Origin: Anabaenopsis elenkinii CCIBt3563
GTDB taxonomy: Bacteria; Cyanobacteriota; Cyanobacteriia; Cyanobacteriales; Nostocaceae
Reading direction: 5' to 3'
NCBI RefSeq assembly: GCF_015245355.1
Contig: NZ_CP063311.1
Coordinates: forward strand, 1,441,336-1,505,335
DNA: 64,000 nt
Positions 1 to 9,439 of the stretch are shown one piece after another. Position 1 is the first letter of the stretch. Every line of letters begins with the position of its first letter. A program made the translations under genes and the position numbers. The notes beneath the pieces were generated by a model. It did no database searches, was not told the DNA's origin, and saw only the letters and a list, made by a program, of their open reading frames with translations.

Positions 1-305
1 TTGGGGTCGCTGTAAATCTTTTCTATCACTGTATCATCTACACTTAGTATTCCTCCTACCAAGTTAATAACTTTTTCTATAATGTTGAATAAATCTTTCG
101 GTTCATATCGCTCTCTCAATAAAAAGCGATTCACACTATCATGTGAAACGTCTCCTAATATCTCTGCTAACCTACTGCACCCCCCAAACTTTGGCTCTGA
201 CAGTAAAAATAAGGTGTATAGGTCTAGATTGCATTGCGCTGTGGATGGTTTCGTGATTTTTCTAATTGTCTGATACCTAGCAAGTAGACGACCTATATTT
301 ATCAA
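1..305 (-). pseudogene. 5' part of a DDE transposase (IS701/IS4-like), cut by window edge
   Basis: An open frame on the minus strand runs from about 305 off the left edge. Its translation contains CNLDLYTLFLLSEPKFGGCS, LAEILGDVSHDSVNRFLLRE and LSVDDTVIEKIYSDP. The VDDTVI segment looks like the first catalytic Asp region of IS4/IS701-type DDE transposases. No ATG lies after the in-frame stop near 327; a TTG at 305 is the best start, which may mean the 5' end is degraded. Intact or broken status cannot be decided because the rest lies outside the window. The overlapping plus-strand open frame (82-273) is a shadow of it. Confidence 0.6.
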
Positions 306-532
306 TTCACTATTTTGTTATTCTGTCAATGCGTAACTCCTATTTACGTTTTTTTCCGAAATTGGGATGAGCAATCGTGTAGCTAAACATAAACTAATTT
401 GAAAATTTTTGTAGCTAATGATAAAGTTATAGTCATTGCTGATTAAATCACTATATTAAAAAAAAGGTAACAACAAGAATCAAAACTTTTTTTTATTTAT
501 CTCAAATTAAGAAATACAATAGGTTATAAAAT

Positions 533-1174
533 ATGTATAAATGCTTAGGTTTTTTTTGGGATTTATCTAATTTCATAATTTTGATAGATTTTGTTAAAAG
601 CTTTTTCATTATAGTAGGTGGAGCAATTGCTTTAGCTAGTTATAGAGGTCAAAATCGACAGAGAGCAATAGATAACAGCTTAAACTCTCTCAAAATGTTT
701 GAAAAAACTATACAAAACAAAGATATAGAGATTTGGAAAAACGTATATAGCAATACTTATGAAGGTAGCGGAGCAGATCCATATCATTTTATTGTGTTTT
801 GTGAAGAAAATAAAACAAAGCAAATACCAGTTTGCGACCTTTTTATCTCTGAGGGTAAGGGATTGTGTCTTGCTCAATCAAAATTAAATAAAGATGAAGA
901 AATTTGCGACCTTGAACTAGGTTCTATACGGCTTATAGCAGAGCAGCTAAATCTAATAGGTTACGAAGTTTTGTATGGAAATGTAGAATTAAGAATAATT
1001 TATTATGAATTAGGACAAATAATTGACATTATATGTAAATGGATTAATGAAATACAAGACAAAGAAGTAAAAGCATCTGTAAAGTTTATGTTCCCCTATT
1101 TTATGAAAATGTGCCGCAAATATAAACGAACTATGAATTCTATTCCTAGCAAAATTTATGTTAACTTTTGCTAG
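533..1174 (+). CDS. hypothetical protein with N-terminal membrane segment
   Basis: This 213-aa protein is not recognised. Residues about 13-41 form one hydrophobic stretch (FIILIDFVKSFFIIVGGAIA), followed by a soluble domain rich in Lys, Asn, Glu and Ile with no motif I know. It is therefore probably anchored in the inner membrane with most of the chain in the cytoplasm. It lies alone between a transposase fragment and a convergent DNA methyltransferase gene. It is visibly more AT-rich than the housekeeping genes to its right, which suits an accessory, possibly transferred gene. Several N-terminal phage-resistance and toxin proteins share this single-TM layout, but nothing here supports a specific function. 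Confidence 0.6.
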   Translation: MYKCLGFFWDLSNFIILIDFVKSFFIIVGGAIALASYRGQNRQRAIDNSLNSLKMFEKTIQNKDIEIWKNVYSNTYEGSGADPYHFIVFCEENKTKQIPVCDLFISEGKGLCLAQSKLNKDEEICDLELGSIRLIAEQLNLIGYEVLYGNVELRIIYYELGQIIDIICKWINEIQDKEVKASVKFMFPYFMKMCRKYKRTMNSIPSKIYVNFC

Positions 1175-1198
1175 GCAAATATAAGTTTTGTGGGAATA

Positions 1199-2503
1199 TT
1201 AGTTTTTATCTGAGTATTCGCTTCTTTTTCTCGGCTGTATTATCTGGGAATCAACACCGTAATATTTAGCTGCTGCTGTCATATCCAAATTAAGTAACCT
1301 TTCATCTCCTAAATCTTGTATTTTTGTGGGTTTATCTAACTTGACATCTAAAGATTTAATAATTTCTAAGCCCACAGCTTTAGCTAATAAAGGAGGAACA
1401 GAATTACCTATCTGTCTAAATCCGTGCCATTTTGTGCAATGAAACCTAAACCAATCAGGATAAGAATGTAACCGCGCTGCTTCCCGCACAGTAATACATC
1501 TGGGTAGAAAAGGATGTATAGGTCTAGGGGAGGTAAAAGCTCCGCGGTTGCTGGGTGTACCTGCTCTGAGAGTATTACAAATTCCTTGGGGGTCGAGTTT
1601 ATAGAAACGGCTAATTTTTTCGGTTGTACCAGCAGGTGTAGCTGCAAATCTGGTCATAGACTCTAAACTATGCTTTGTTCTTAAACTGGAGGTCAAGATT
1701 GTAGATTCATAGTGACGTTGATATCCAGAGTCATTATTTGTAGAATTTAAACCACGTAGTAATAGACCGTAATCACTCGGCTTTCCCAACTCTGCAACTA
1801 CCCAATCACGTTGATATAATTGATCATATTTTTCAATCTCTGGTAAATCTTGCAGTGCATCCCACACTGTAGGAGTTAAGTTTAATTGATGAGAGAATCC
1901 TGATTTCTTTTGTTTAGCTGGTTGAGTAATGGGGTCTGGATAATTTGGTAATTCTAAATCATGACGACAACCGAGAATAAATAACCGTTCGCGATTTTGG
2001 GGAACTCCAAAATGGGCAGAATTTAAAACCTGATATTTTTGCCTAACTTGATAACCATTAGTCTCAAATTCATTAATAATTTGTGCAATAAATTCTTGAT
2101 GTTTTCCCGCAGTCATTCCTTTGACATTTTCCATGACAAAAAACTTGGGCTGGAGTGCTAATACTAATCTAATGTAATGAAATACTAAGGAATTTCTAGG
2201 GTCTTGAAAAGAACGTTTACCTATTAATGAGAATCCCTGACAGGGCGGACCACCAAAAACGACATCAATTTCTTGATTACCAATAGCCGAATTTTGTCTA
2301 ATATGTTGACTGGTAGTTTCTTCAATAGGCTGACATAAAATACTCCAAAAAGGAAAATTAAACTCGTGGGTTGCACAGTGGATAGGGTCGATTTCTACAG
2401 ATGCTAATACATCAAAGCCAGCTTGTTCAAAACCGAGGGTCATACCCCCAGCACCAGCAAATAAATCGACGGCGATGGGTCGTTGTTGGTAATTTTTTTC
2501 CAT
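1199..2503 (-). CDS. DNA (cytosine-5-)-methyltransferase, orphan Dcm-type
   Basis: The 434-aa protein transfers a methyl group from SAM to C5 of cytosine in a specific DNA site. The m5C-MTase motifs appear in order: FAGAGG (residues 15-20, SAM binding), GGPPCQGFS (84-92, catalytic Cys in PCQ), ENV (125-127), QNRERLF (about 170, motif VIII), then a target-recognition stretch, and RQIGNSVPP near the C-terminus (motif X-like). The chain is complete and of normal length. No restriction endonuclease gene is adjacent, so it looks like a solitary methylase. It ends the minus-strand block just 14 bp downstream of lpxB. Cyanobacteria carry an orphan m5C enzyme acting on CGATCG, the core of the HIP1 repeat (M.Ssp6803I/M.AvaVIII type); identity with that group is an inference. 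Confidence 0.9.
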   Translation of the reverse strand: MEKNYQQRPIAVDLFAGAGGMTLGFEQAGFDVLASVEIDPIHCATHEFNFPFWSILCQPIEETTSQHIRQNSAIGNQEIDVVFGGPPCQGFSLIGKRSFQDPRNSLVFHYIRLVLALQPKFFVMENVKGMTAGKHQEFIAQIINEFETNGYQVRQKYQVLNSAHFGVPQNRERLFILGCRHDLELPNYPDPITQPAKQKKSGFSHQLNLTPTVWDALQDLPEIEKYDQLYQRDWVVAELGKPSDYGLLLRGLNSTNNDSGYQRHYESTILTSSLRTKHSLESMTRFAATPAGTTEKISRFYKLDPQGICNTLRAGTPSNRGAFTSPRPIHPFLPRCITVREAARLHSYPDWFRFHCTKWHGFRQIGNSVPPLLAKAVGLEIIKSLDVKLDKPTKIQDLGDERLLNLDMTAAAKYYGVDSQIIQPRKRSEYSDKN

Positions 2504-2517
2504 GTAAGCCTTAAAAT

Positions 2518-3678
2518 CTAAACTTTCGCCGGTAACATTTGCAAAATCTCAGCAGCTGCGCGATCGCAGACACCTACTTCCCCCAAAAGCTGACGCATTT
2601 GGGTATAATCTGCTAAAGTTTGCTGTCGGCGCTCAGGATTTAAGAGTAATTCCAGAGATGCTTGGACAATATTTTCCGGTGTGGCTTGCTCTTGTAGGAA
2701 TTCTGGTACAATTGGTTTCATCACCACTAAATTAACTGGTGAAGCGAAAGGTATAGAACCTTTAAGAATGTTGCGAGCAATCCAAACAGTCAAGGGATTG
2801 AGGCGATAAACCACAACTTGGGGAAGATTTAATAAAGCCAGTTCTAGGTTGACTGTACCAGATTTAGTGATAGCCAGATCAGCGGCGGCAAATAGTTCTT
2901 TTTGTTGATCGCACAGAATTGTCGCCCGCAAACCATAACGTTGAATAGCTGCTTCTATGGGCTGTCTGTAAGCTTCCAGAGATAAGGGAATCCAAAAATG
3001 GACTTCTGGTAATTGAGCTTGAATAGTTTGAGCAGCTTGAAAAATTACTGGTAAGAGGTATTTTAACTCTTGATGACGAGAAGCGGGGAGGAGTGCGATC
3101 GCCTTTTGTGCCGGTGGAATTTGCAATTTAGCCCGAGCTAGTGAGCGACTGGGTGCATCTTGCATACGGTCAACGAGGGGGTGACCAACCCACTGCACTT
3201 GTGCGCCATTCTCGCGAAAATAACGAGCTTCTTCTGGGAAGATAGCCAAGAGTTTATCTGTAAAGCTGACAATGCGGGATGTATTACGTAAACCAATAGA
3301 CCAAACCCACTCTTGGGGAGCGATGTAATAAACTACTGGTACCTGTGGTAAATGCTTTTGCATATAAGTACCAATGCCCAGATTAGGACCCATATAATCA
3401 ATTAATATGACTAAATCAGGGGGGTATTGTTGCAAAAAAGCGATCGCTTGACGTTGTACCTGAATAGTAGGGAAAATATAAGGCAAAGATTCCACCAAAC
3501 CCATCGAACCAATACCAGTAGTTTTACCCAAAATAGTAGCCCCCTGGGCTGCCATTTTTTCCCCACCCAGAGCCACAATTTCTAATGTTAAACCAACGGA
3601 TTGACGCTTGATTGCCTGAATCAGCAATGAACCTTGCAAATCCCCGGATACTTCCCCTGTGCTGATAAATATACGCAT
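2518..3678 (-). CDS. lpxB: lipid-A-disaccharide synthase LpxB
   Basis: This GT19 glycosyltransferase joins UDP-2,3-diacylglucosamine and lipid X to form the lipid A disaccharide at the inner membrane. The 386-aa protein starts with the typical RIFISTGEVSGDLQGS segment and keeps VIDYMGPNLGIG-like, YYIAPQEWVW and TKSGTVNLELALLNLPQVV blocks; the length is normal for the family. It is the last lpx gene of the run bamA-lpxC-fabZ-lpxA-lpxB, all on the minus strand. A spacer of 167 bp to lpxA, longer than the other lpx gaps, leaves room for an internal promoter. Confidence 0.95.
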   Translation of the reverse strand: MRIFISTGEVSGDLQGSLLIQAIKRQSVGLTLEIVALGGEKMAAQGATILGKTTGIGSMGLVESLPYIFPTIQVQRQAIAFLQQYPPDLVILIDYMGPNLGIGTYMQKHLPQVPVVYYIAPQEWVWSIGLRNTSRIVSFTDKLLAIFPEEARYFRENGAQVQWVGHPLVDRMQDAPSRSLARAKLQIPPAQKAIALLPASRHQELKYLLPVIFQAAQTIQAQLPEVHFWIPLSLEAYRQPIEAAIQRYGLRATILCDQQKELFAAADLAITKSGTVNLELALLNLPQVVVYRLNPLTVWIARNILKGSIPFASPVNLVVMKPIVPEFLQEQATPENIVQASLELLLNPERRQQTLADYTQMRQLLGEVGVCDRAAAEILQMLPAKV

Positions 3679-3845
3679 TTGATAATTAGTAAAAATTAAT
3701 ATTTAACAACGGAGACCTGACTAGTTATCTTATACTCATAAGATACAGTATACTTAAGGAATAGAGACACTGCTATGAATTAGAAAAATATTCCGGGGTG
3801 GGTATATTGTCTTATCTACCTCACCCCAATAAAAGCTGTATAAAT

Positions 3846-4664
3846 TCAAGATTCATCATTGGCGCTGTTTTTTCTCTTACCAGGAATTAACCCACGTCTT
3901 CCTGGCATTTGAGAAAGTAGGAGAAAACGACGCAGGGACTGCAGTTGTTCAGTCTCTCCCAGTTGTTCGAGTGCTTCTAAAGCCTCCTTAAAACTTAAGC
4001 CAGAGCGATAGAGAAGGCGAAACGCCTTTTTGAGAACTTGTAAATCCTCAGAGCTGATCCCAGAACGTTTTAACCCTACTAGATTCAGGGTTCGCACCCG
4101 TGCAGGATTGCCCTCCACCAACATATAGGGAGGCACATCACGGTCAATACGTGCCATTCCCCCGACCATTGCATGTTGACCAATACGTACAAATTGATGC
4201 ACACCCAAAACTCCGCCCAACCTGGCGCGGGACTCTATATGGACATGGCCCGCCAAGGCTACAGAGTTGGGAATAATCACATGGTCTTCAATTATGCAGT
4301 TATGTGCTACGTGTACATAAGCCATTAACAGGTTATGATTGCCAATCACCGTAGCTTCACCCGCCCCCGTAGCACGGTTAATAGTGACATACTCACGAAT
4401 TAAGTTATTGTCACCAATTTTGACCCAAGTTGGTTCGCCGACAAACTTGAGATCCTGGGGTTCCATACCGATAGCAGCACCGGGAAAAATTTGATTTCGC
4501 GCTCCAATCTCACAAGGACCTTCTAGGACGACATGAGGGCCAATAATTGTTTCCATGCCAACTTTGACATTAGCTCCAATCACAGCATAGGCACCGACTT
4601 GCACTGTGGGGTGAAGTTCCGATTGAGGATGAATTACAGCAGTGGGATGAATAAGCGTTTTCAA
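3846..4664 (-). CDS. lpxA: UDP-N-acetylglucosamine acyltransferase LpxA
   Basis: LpxA catalyses the first step of lipid A synthesis, moving an R-3-hydroxyacyl chain from ACP to UDP-GlcNAc. The 272-aa protein opens with IHPTAVIHPQSELHPTVQVG, the start of a left-handed beta-helix of hexapeptide repeats, and carries the catalytic-His region MAYVHVAHNCIIEDHVIIPN. The C-terminal helical part (LKRSGISSEDLQVLKKAFRL) is typical. It is encoded between fabZ and lpxB, and the substrate acyl chain length is linked to its neighbour FabZ. Confidence 0.95.
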   Translation of the reverse strand: MKTLIHPTAVIHPQSELHPTVQVGAYAVIGANVKVGMETIIGPHVVLEGPCEIGARNQIFPGAAIGMEPQDLKFVGEPTWVKIGDNNLIREYVTINRATGAGEATVIGNHNLLMAYVHVAHNCIIEDHVIIPNSVALAGHVHIESRARLGGVLGVHQFVRIGQHAMVGGMARIDRDVPPYMLVEGNPARVRTLNLVGLKRSGISSEDLQVLKKAFRLLYRSGLSFKEALEALEQLGETEQLQSLRRFLLLSQMPGRRGLIPGKRKNSANDES

Positions 4665-4691
4665 GGGTGAATCTCCAGAACTTTTTTAAGT

Positions 4692-4719
4692 GTAGAAACG
4701 CGATTAATCGCGCTTCTAC
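4692..4719. repeat. perfect hairpin repeat GTAGAA...TTCTAC
   Basis: A 28-nt self-complementary sequence (GTAGAAACGCGATT then AATCGCGCTTCTAC, a single mismatch) lies in the fabZ-lpxA spacer. It belongs to the GTAGAGACG...CGTCTCTAC class of dispersed cyanobacterial hairpins; a relative sits at 24486-24514. It could slow or attenuate transcription between fabZ and lpxA. Confidence 0.6.
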
Positions 4720-4850
4720 AATCAGTGGCCGAAAGTGTCGAGCAAAGCAAGTTGTGTGTAAGAGCAACAAAAATCTAGAGTGGATGATGTTTGTTATTTA
4801 TGGAAGTCGAACTATGAAGTCAACCAGGGCTTTACCCACCCGACAGCTGA

Positions 4851-5339
4851 TTAGTTAATTCGAGAAAACATCAATTCGCCTTCAGTAGCAAGTTGACCAT
4901 CCACCTCAGCACGGGCTTGTACTTTAGCAAAGCGACGTTGTTTTATCCATAACAGTTCTGCCGTCATCACTAGCTGATCTCCCGGGACTACCTGGCGACG
5001 GAATCGCACCTTATCGATACCGGCAAAAACGAATAGCCCCTCCTCAAACCCTGGTAATTGCTTGAGAATAATACCCCCTACCTGTGCCATTGCTTCCACA
5101 ATTAGGACTCCAGGCATCAGGGGACGCTCTGGGAAATGTCCCTGAAATTGTGGTTCATTGACAGTAATATTTTTAACACCTACTGCCAGTTTTTCCGGAA
5201 CATAGTTAATGATTTTATCTACCAGTAAGAATGGGTAACGGTGGGGTAGCATTTTCTGAATTTCTTCAGAGGAAAATGTAGTTTTAATTTCAGCCGGTGC
5301 GGTAGTGTCGGGACTATTCACTTGGGTGACAATTGCCAT
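4851..5339 (-). CDS. fabZ: 3-hydroxyacyl-[ACP] dehydratase FabZ
   Basis: FabZ removes water from 3-hydroxyacyl-ACP in fatty acid elongation. The 162-aa hot-dog protein shows [13 protein letters not shown] and the active-site block [19 protein letters not shown] with catalytic His and Glu. A 20-residue N-terminal extension ([20 protein letters not shown]) precedes the core, as is common in cyanobacteria. Its position between lpxC and lpxA is the conserved arrangement, where FabZ and LpxA compete for hydroxyacyl-ACP. Confidence 0.95.
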   Translation of the reverse strand: MAIVTQVNSPDTTAPAEIKTTFSSEEIQKMLPHRYPFLLVDKIINYVPEKLAVGVKNITVNEPQFQGHFPERPLMPGVLIVEAMAQVGGIILKQLPGFEEGLFVFAGIDKVRFRRQVVPGDQLVMTAELLWIKQRRFAKVQARAEVDGQLATEGELMFSRIN

Positions 5340-5399
5340 TAGCGCTGTGTTGACTTTGTAATTAATGAATTAAGTAGTTATGGGTGAAAATCTGAGATG

Positions 5400-6236
5400 T
5401 TAGACTTTATCCCATTCCAGTTCTAAAATTTTCCGAGCCAGTTGAATGTGTAAATTGTGGCTGGCTTTATATGCTAAGAAATGAGCTTGGGGAAAACTGC
5501 CCAATAAACTCAAATCTCCTACTAAATCTAATATCTTATGACGAACTGGTTCATTTTCAAACCTGAGTGGTGGATTTACCCAACCTTCTGAGCCACAAAC
5601 AAGGGCGTTATCCAAGCTACCACCTTTAATTAACCCCATTTTTTGTAAGTATTCAATTTGGTGTAGTAACCCAAAAGTACGGGCTGGAGCAATTTCGCCG
5701 ACAAAGTTGTCACTCAATGACCAACTGTACCATTGGTTCCCAATAGCCGAAAGTTCAAAATCAATCTCGTAACTAAAACGGGTTGTTGATGCTGGGAGAG
5801 CGCAAGCAAAAGCATCATTTTCATAAATCCAGATGGGTTGTTTCACCACCGAGGGAACTGGTTTGTTAATCCGTTGCGATACTAAGCCAACTTGAGTAAT
5901 ACTGTCAGTCCAAACCCTTGCTGAACCGTCTAATAGTGGTACTTCTGGTCCATCAATTTCAATGCGGGCGTTATCCACACCCATAGCCGCCAGGGCTGCT
6001 AATAAGTGCTCCACTGTGCGAACGCTGGTTTCACCTTGACCCAGTTGAGTAGAGAGCAGAGTTTGACTGACGGCGGTAACTTGGGCTGGAATTATTGGTA
6101 AATCTGGCAAATCCACCCGCACAAAGTGCCGCCCACTCCCAGCTGGAGCTGGCAATATACGTACATGGGTACTCACACCACTATGCAGTCCCACTCCAGT
6201 TTGAGTGATTTCTCTGCCTATGGTGTGCTGTTCCAT
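5400..6236 (-). CDS. lpxC: UDP-3-O-acyl-N-acetylglucosamine deacetylase LpxC
   Basis: LpxC is the zinc amidase that commits UDP-GlcNAc to lipid A. The 278-aa protein contains [20 protein letters not shown] (first zinc His), [10 protein letters not shown], and [16 protein letters not shown] (second His and Asp zinc ligands). The start [20 protein letters not shown] fits the family exactly. It lies 60 bp upstream of fabZ and 118 bp downstream of bamA, in the same direction, so outer-membrane assembly and lipid A synthesis are probably co-expressed. Confidence 0.95.
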   Translation of the reverse strand: MEQHTIGREITQTGVGLHSGVSTHVRILPAPAGSGRHFVRVDLPDLPIIPAQVTAVSQTLLSTQLGQGETSVRTVEHLLAALAAMGVDNARIEIDGPEVPLLDGSARVWTDSITQVGLVSQRINKPVPSVVKQPIWIYENDAFACALPASTTRFSYEIDFELSAIGNQWYSWSLSDNFVGEIAPARTFGLLHQIEYLQKMGLIKGGSLDNALVCGSEGWVNPPLRFENEPVRHKILDLVGDLSLLGSFPQAHFLAYKASHNLHIQLARKILELEWDKV

Positions 6237-6354
6237 GAGCTAAAAGTTAATATATGATGATTCATTTGTAGTTTTGGCGATGACCCTTATTATCGGAACA
6301 GTATTGAGGCAAATGCCAAAATTAGCAAGTGCCTCGTCAAGTCACTGTGGACTT

Positions 6355-8514
6355 TTAAAACCTTTCACCAATGCCAAAATTGATGCGGCTATCGCCGTCA
6401 TCATTAATGCCGTAGTCAATACGAATCGGGCCTAGTGGTGATTGTACACGCACACCCAAACCATAGCCGTAGCCAGTACCGTTTTTGTTGAGGACGTTAG
6501 CCGCCCGGGTTGTGGTTCCTAAGTCACTACCGACATCCGCAAACAGTGCGCCGCTCACTACTGAGAACACAGGGAAGCGATATTCAACAGATGCTTGTAC
6601 GTAACTGCGCCCACTGGTCAAGGCTCCTTCTTCGTAACCCCGAACAGAGTTGCTACCCCCTAGGGTAAAGGCTTCATAGGGAGGTAAGTCACCAAGAATT
6701 GTACCGCCTTGGACGTTAAAGGCTAGGGTTTGTGCTCCAGGGGCAAAGTTGGTGAATTGTACAGGTAAGTATTGGCTATAGTTAGCTCGCAGTCTAGTTA
6801 GAAAAATGTTACCTAGTCCCACTGGTACGGACTGGTCTACCCCAAAGCGGAGTAAGGAACCTGCTGTTGGTTGCAATCGGTTATTACGCAGGTCGCGCTG
6901 TGCCCCTAGTTGTAATAGCACTAAGTCATCTTCTCCTTGGGCAGTCAAGCTCAGAGGAACTGTTTCCCCGGGTGTTCCTTCCTGGAATACGGCTCCTTCT
7001 GGTCTGATATTACCATCAGCATCACGGGTGGAAATTCTTTGATACTGGAATCCGGCTGAAGCGCTCCATTCTGCTCTTTCATGGGGATCGGCAGATAGGG
7101 GGCGATTGAAATTAATACCACCCCCTAGACGGAGAACACGAGGTCGATCGCCGTTGCTTTGACCTTCTTGTGGCAATGTCCTAATATTCTCATCTTTGCC
7201 ATCAAAAATCAGTGAAATCGAACTACGGCGAAAAACATTGGTTGTATAAGAGGTTCTGTAAGGATCACCGGCAATCCAGGGGTCTGTAAACCGCAGATCA
7301 AACAGTAGTTCCCGTTGTCCTAGCTGTAGTTCCGCACCTAGGTTTTGGTTTCTTCCTCTTAGGTTTTGCTGCTGATAACTTACTGTACCAAATAATCCAC
7401 TGGCTGAACTAAACCCGGCTCCGGCGGCCACCGAACCAGTAGCACGTTCGGCTACGTTCACTATTACTTGTACCTGACTAGGGTCAGTACCAGGGTCAAG
7501 AGATATGTTGACATCTTCAAATAGCCCGAGTCCAAATACTCTCTGGAGGTCTGTTTGTACTATGTCCCGGTTAAATACTTCTCCGGGAGTTAACTTCAGT
7601 TCTCGGGTAATTATATATTCTTGGGTTCTGCCCCGAATTGGTTCTCCCTTTTCATCTATCTCCCGACCTTCGCGATCGCGGAAGCGGACTTGAATATTTT
7701 CTACTACCCCTTCGGCTATTTGCAGGGTGACAATTCCGGTTTCCGAAATTTGTGGTGAGCCAATCAGGTTAGCTAATACGTAACCTTGTTCTTGATACTT
7801 TTGGATTAACCGCTGGATACCTGCTTGGAAGTCTCGCAGGTTGAGGATTTGACCATATTGCTCACCAAAGACCTCATCCACTGTGCTGGGAGGTAGTGCG
7901 GAGGGAACATCAGTTCCCGGATTAGCTTGTACTTGTACTTGGGTGAGTACGGGGTTGAGTTGGACAATAAAGCTTACCCTCACGCCTATAGGTGTATCTT
8001 CTGGCACTGCTTCAACGTTGGCAAACAACCCAGTGGCAAAGATGGCATTAATATCTTCTTGCAGTTGAGATCTGGTTATTGTCCGACCTGGTTGGGTACG
8101 AATGACGCTGTAAACTTGCCTTTCCAGTTGCGGTGTTAGTTGTCCTACTTCTGGTCTGACCACTACTTCTGATATCAGTACGCGAGTTTCTGCGGTTGGG
8201 GTATTGGAATTTGGCTGACTGGGAGTAGTTTGAGCGGTGAGTACTGGGGGGGAAATTTCCCGAACCGAATCAATTTCCAGGGTTGTTAAGGTGGGGACAA
8301 TTACTTCTGGTGTTGTCTTCTGGGATGATTTGACGGGAGCAACCGTGACAAAAGACTGATTTTTGGTTTCAATTGCTGACTGCTGATTGAACCCAGAGCT
8401 AAAAACCTCTGTTGTCTGTTCTGAATTATTAATGCTTTGGGCATTTGCACTCTCACAGATGCCTAATGGCGCTGCAACTGCTACAAATGCCACCCATACC
8501 GGAGATAAACGCAT
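6355..8514 (-). CDS. bamA: BamA/Omp85 outer-membrane protein insertase
   Basis: This 719-aa protein inserts beta-barrel proteins into the outer membrane and is the cyanobacterial relative of chloroplast Toc75. It has a signal peptide (residues 1-26, cut after ANA), a low-complexity Ser/Thr/Pro linker, three POTRA domains (about 108-200, 210-285 and 300-360), and a C-terminal barrel. The barrel includes the Omp85 motif SVRGYEEG (substrate-loop RGY) and ends in INFGIGERF with the terminal Phe expected of barrels. Three POTRA repeats instead of the five of proteobacteria is the cyanobacterial pattern. It heads the lpx block. Confidence 0.95.
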   Translation of the reverse strand: MRLSPVWVAFVAVAAPLGICESANAQSINNSEQTTEVFSSGFNQQSAIETKNQSFVTVAPVKSSQKTTPEVIVPTLTTLEIDSVREISPPVLTAQTTPSQPNSNTPTAETRVLISEVVVRPEVGQLTPQLERQVYSVIRTQPGRTITRSQLQEDINAIFATGLFANVEAVPEDTPIGVRVSFIVQLNPVLTQVQVQANPGTDVPSALPPSTVDEVFGEQYGQILNLRDFQAGIQRLIQKYQEQGYVLANLIGSPQISETGIVTLQIAEGVVENIQVRFRDREGREIDEKGEPIRGRTQEYIITRELKLTPGEVFNRDIVQTDLQRVFGLGLFEDVNISLDPGTDPSQVQVIVNVAERATGSVAAGAGFSSASGLFGTVSYQQQNLRGRNQNLGAELQLGQRELLFDLRFTDPWIAGDPYRTSYTTNVFRRSSISLIFDGKDENIRTLPQEGQSNGDRPRVLRLGGGINFNRPLSADPHERAEWSASAGFQYQRISTRDADGNIRPEGAVFQEGTPGETVPLSLTAQGEDDLVLLQLGAQRDLRNNRLQPTAGSLLRFGVDQSVPVGLGNIFLTRLRANYSQYLPVQFTNFAPGAQTLAFNVQGGTILGDLPPYEAFTLGGSNSVRGYEEGALTSGRSYVQASVEYRFPVFSVVSGALFADVGSDLGTTTRAANVLNKNGTGYGYGLGVRVQSPLGPIRIDYGINDDGDSRINFGIGERF

Positions 8515-8695
8515 GTTATTTCAATTCCTCTATGGCTACGCCACACAAGCTATTACATCCACACACCAGTACTTTGGCAATTATGCTCTTATGCAAAATA
8601 TCTCAGGTGAAAATTAAGTTGCTTGCTATTGCCTATTTACTGATCCTTGACAAAGTATCAGTCAAAAACTATTGATTCTGACTTTTTACTTTTCA

Positions 8696-9439
8696 CTATT
8701 TCAAGTTGTTAGTTTCTACTGCTTTTAGCACTCTTTGTAATACCTCCTGGTAAGCATTTTCTACATTGCCTAAGTCCCGGCGGAAACGGTCTTTATCCAT
8801 GACTCTCAAGTTAGGATCTGTCTCGCCTGTATTCCATAAACGGCAGGTGTCAGGGCTAATTTCATCTGCCAAGAGTATCTCCTGTTTTGAATCCAAACCA
8901 AATTCTAGTTTGAAGTCTACTAGGGTAATACCGCACTGCTGCCAAAATTCGCGGAGAAATTCGTTGACTTGCAATGCTAGATTGTGAATTGTCTCTACTT
9001 GTTCCGGTGTGGCTAGTTCTAAGAGCAATAGGCGATCGCGTGTTAACAGTGGATCTCCTAACCCGTCATTTTTGTAGTAAAATTCCACTAAAGGTTGTTT
9101 GAGCACTGTACCTATTGGCAATCCTGTTTGCTGACACAGACTACCTGCGGCAATATTTCTCACCACTACTTCTAGTGGGACAATCTTTACGGACTTGACT
9201 CGCATTTGGTGCGGTTGCGGGCTGTCTATGTAGTGTGTTCTTATACCTTTCTTTTCTAGCTGCTGAAATATCTGGCTAGAAATGCTACAGTTAATTTTTC
9301 CCTTGTTGGTAATACTACCACGTTTCTGGGCATTAAAAGCCGTGGCATCATCTTTAAAATCAGCTAACAAGACTTCTGGCTCGTCCGTGGCATAGAGAAT
9401 TTTAGCTTTGCCTTCGTATAACTGGGGATAAACAGACAT
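8696..9439 (-). CDS. purC: phosphoribosylaminoimidazole-succinocarboxamide synthase PurC
   Basis: PurC adds aspartate to CAIR in step 8 of IMP synthesis. The 247-aa protein shows YEGKAKILYAT at the start, VPLEVVVRNIAAGSL and DEISPDTCRLW, all diagnostic of SAICAR synthetase. It is in the same direction as bamA with a 181-bp gap. Other purine genes in this window are purS, purQ and purA, but they are far away, so the pathway is scattered as usual in cyanobacteria. Confidence 0.96.
   Translation of the reverse strand: MSVYPQLYEGKAKILYATDEPEVLLADFKDDATAFNAQKRGSITNKGKINCSISSQIFQQLEKKGIRTHYIDSPQPHQMRVKSVKIVPLEVVVRNIAAGSLCQQTGLPIGTVLKQPLVEFYYKNDGLGDPLLTRDRLLLLELATPEQVETIHNLALQVNEFLREFWQQCGITLVDFKLEFGLDSKQEILLADEISPDTCRLWNTGETDPNLRVMDKDRFRRDLGNVENAYQEVLQRVLKAVETNNLK

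Noticed and set aside
82..273. 63-codon plus-strand frame
   Set aside because: It is antisense to the transposase fragment on the minus strand (1-305), whose translation has recognisable VDDTVI-type motifs.
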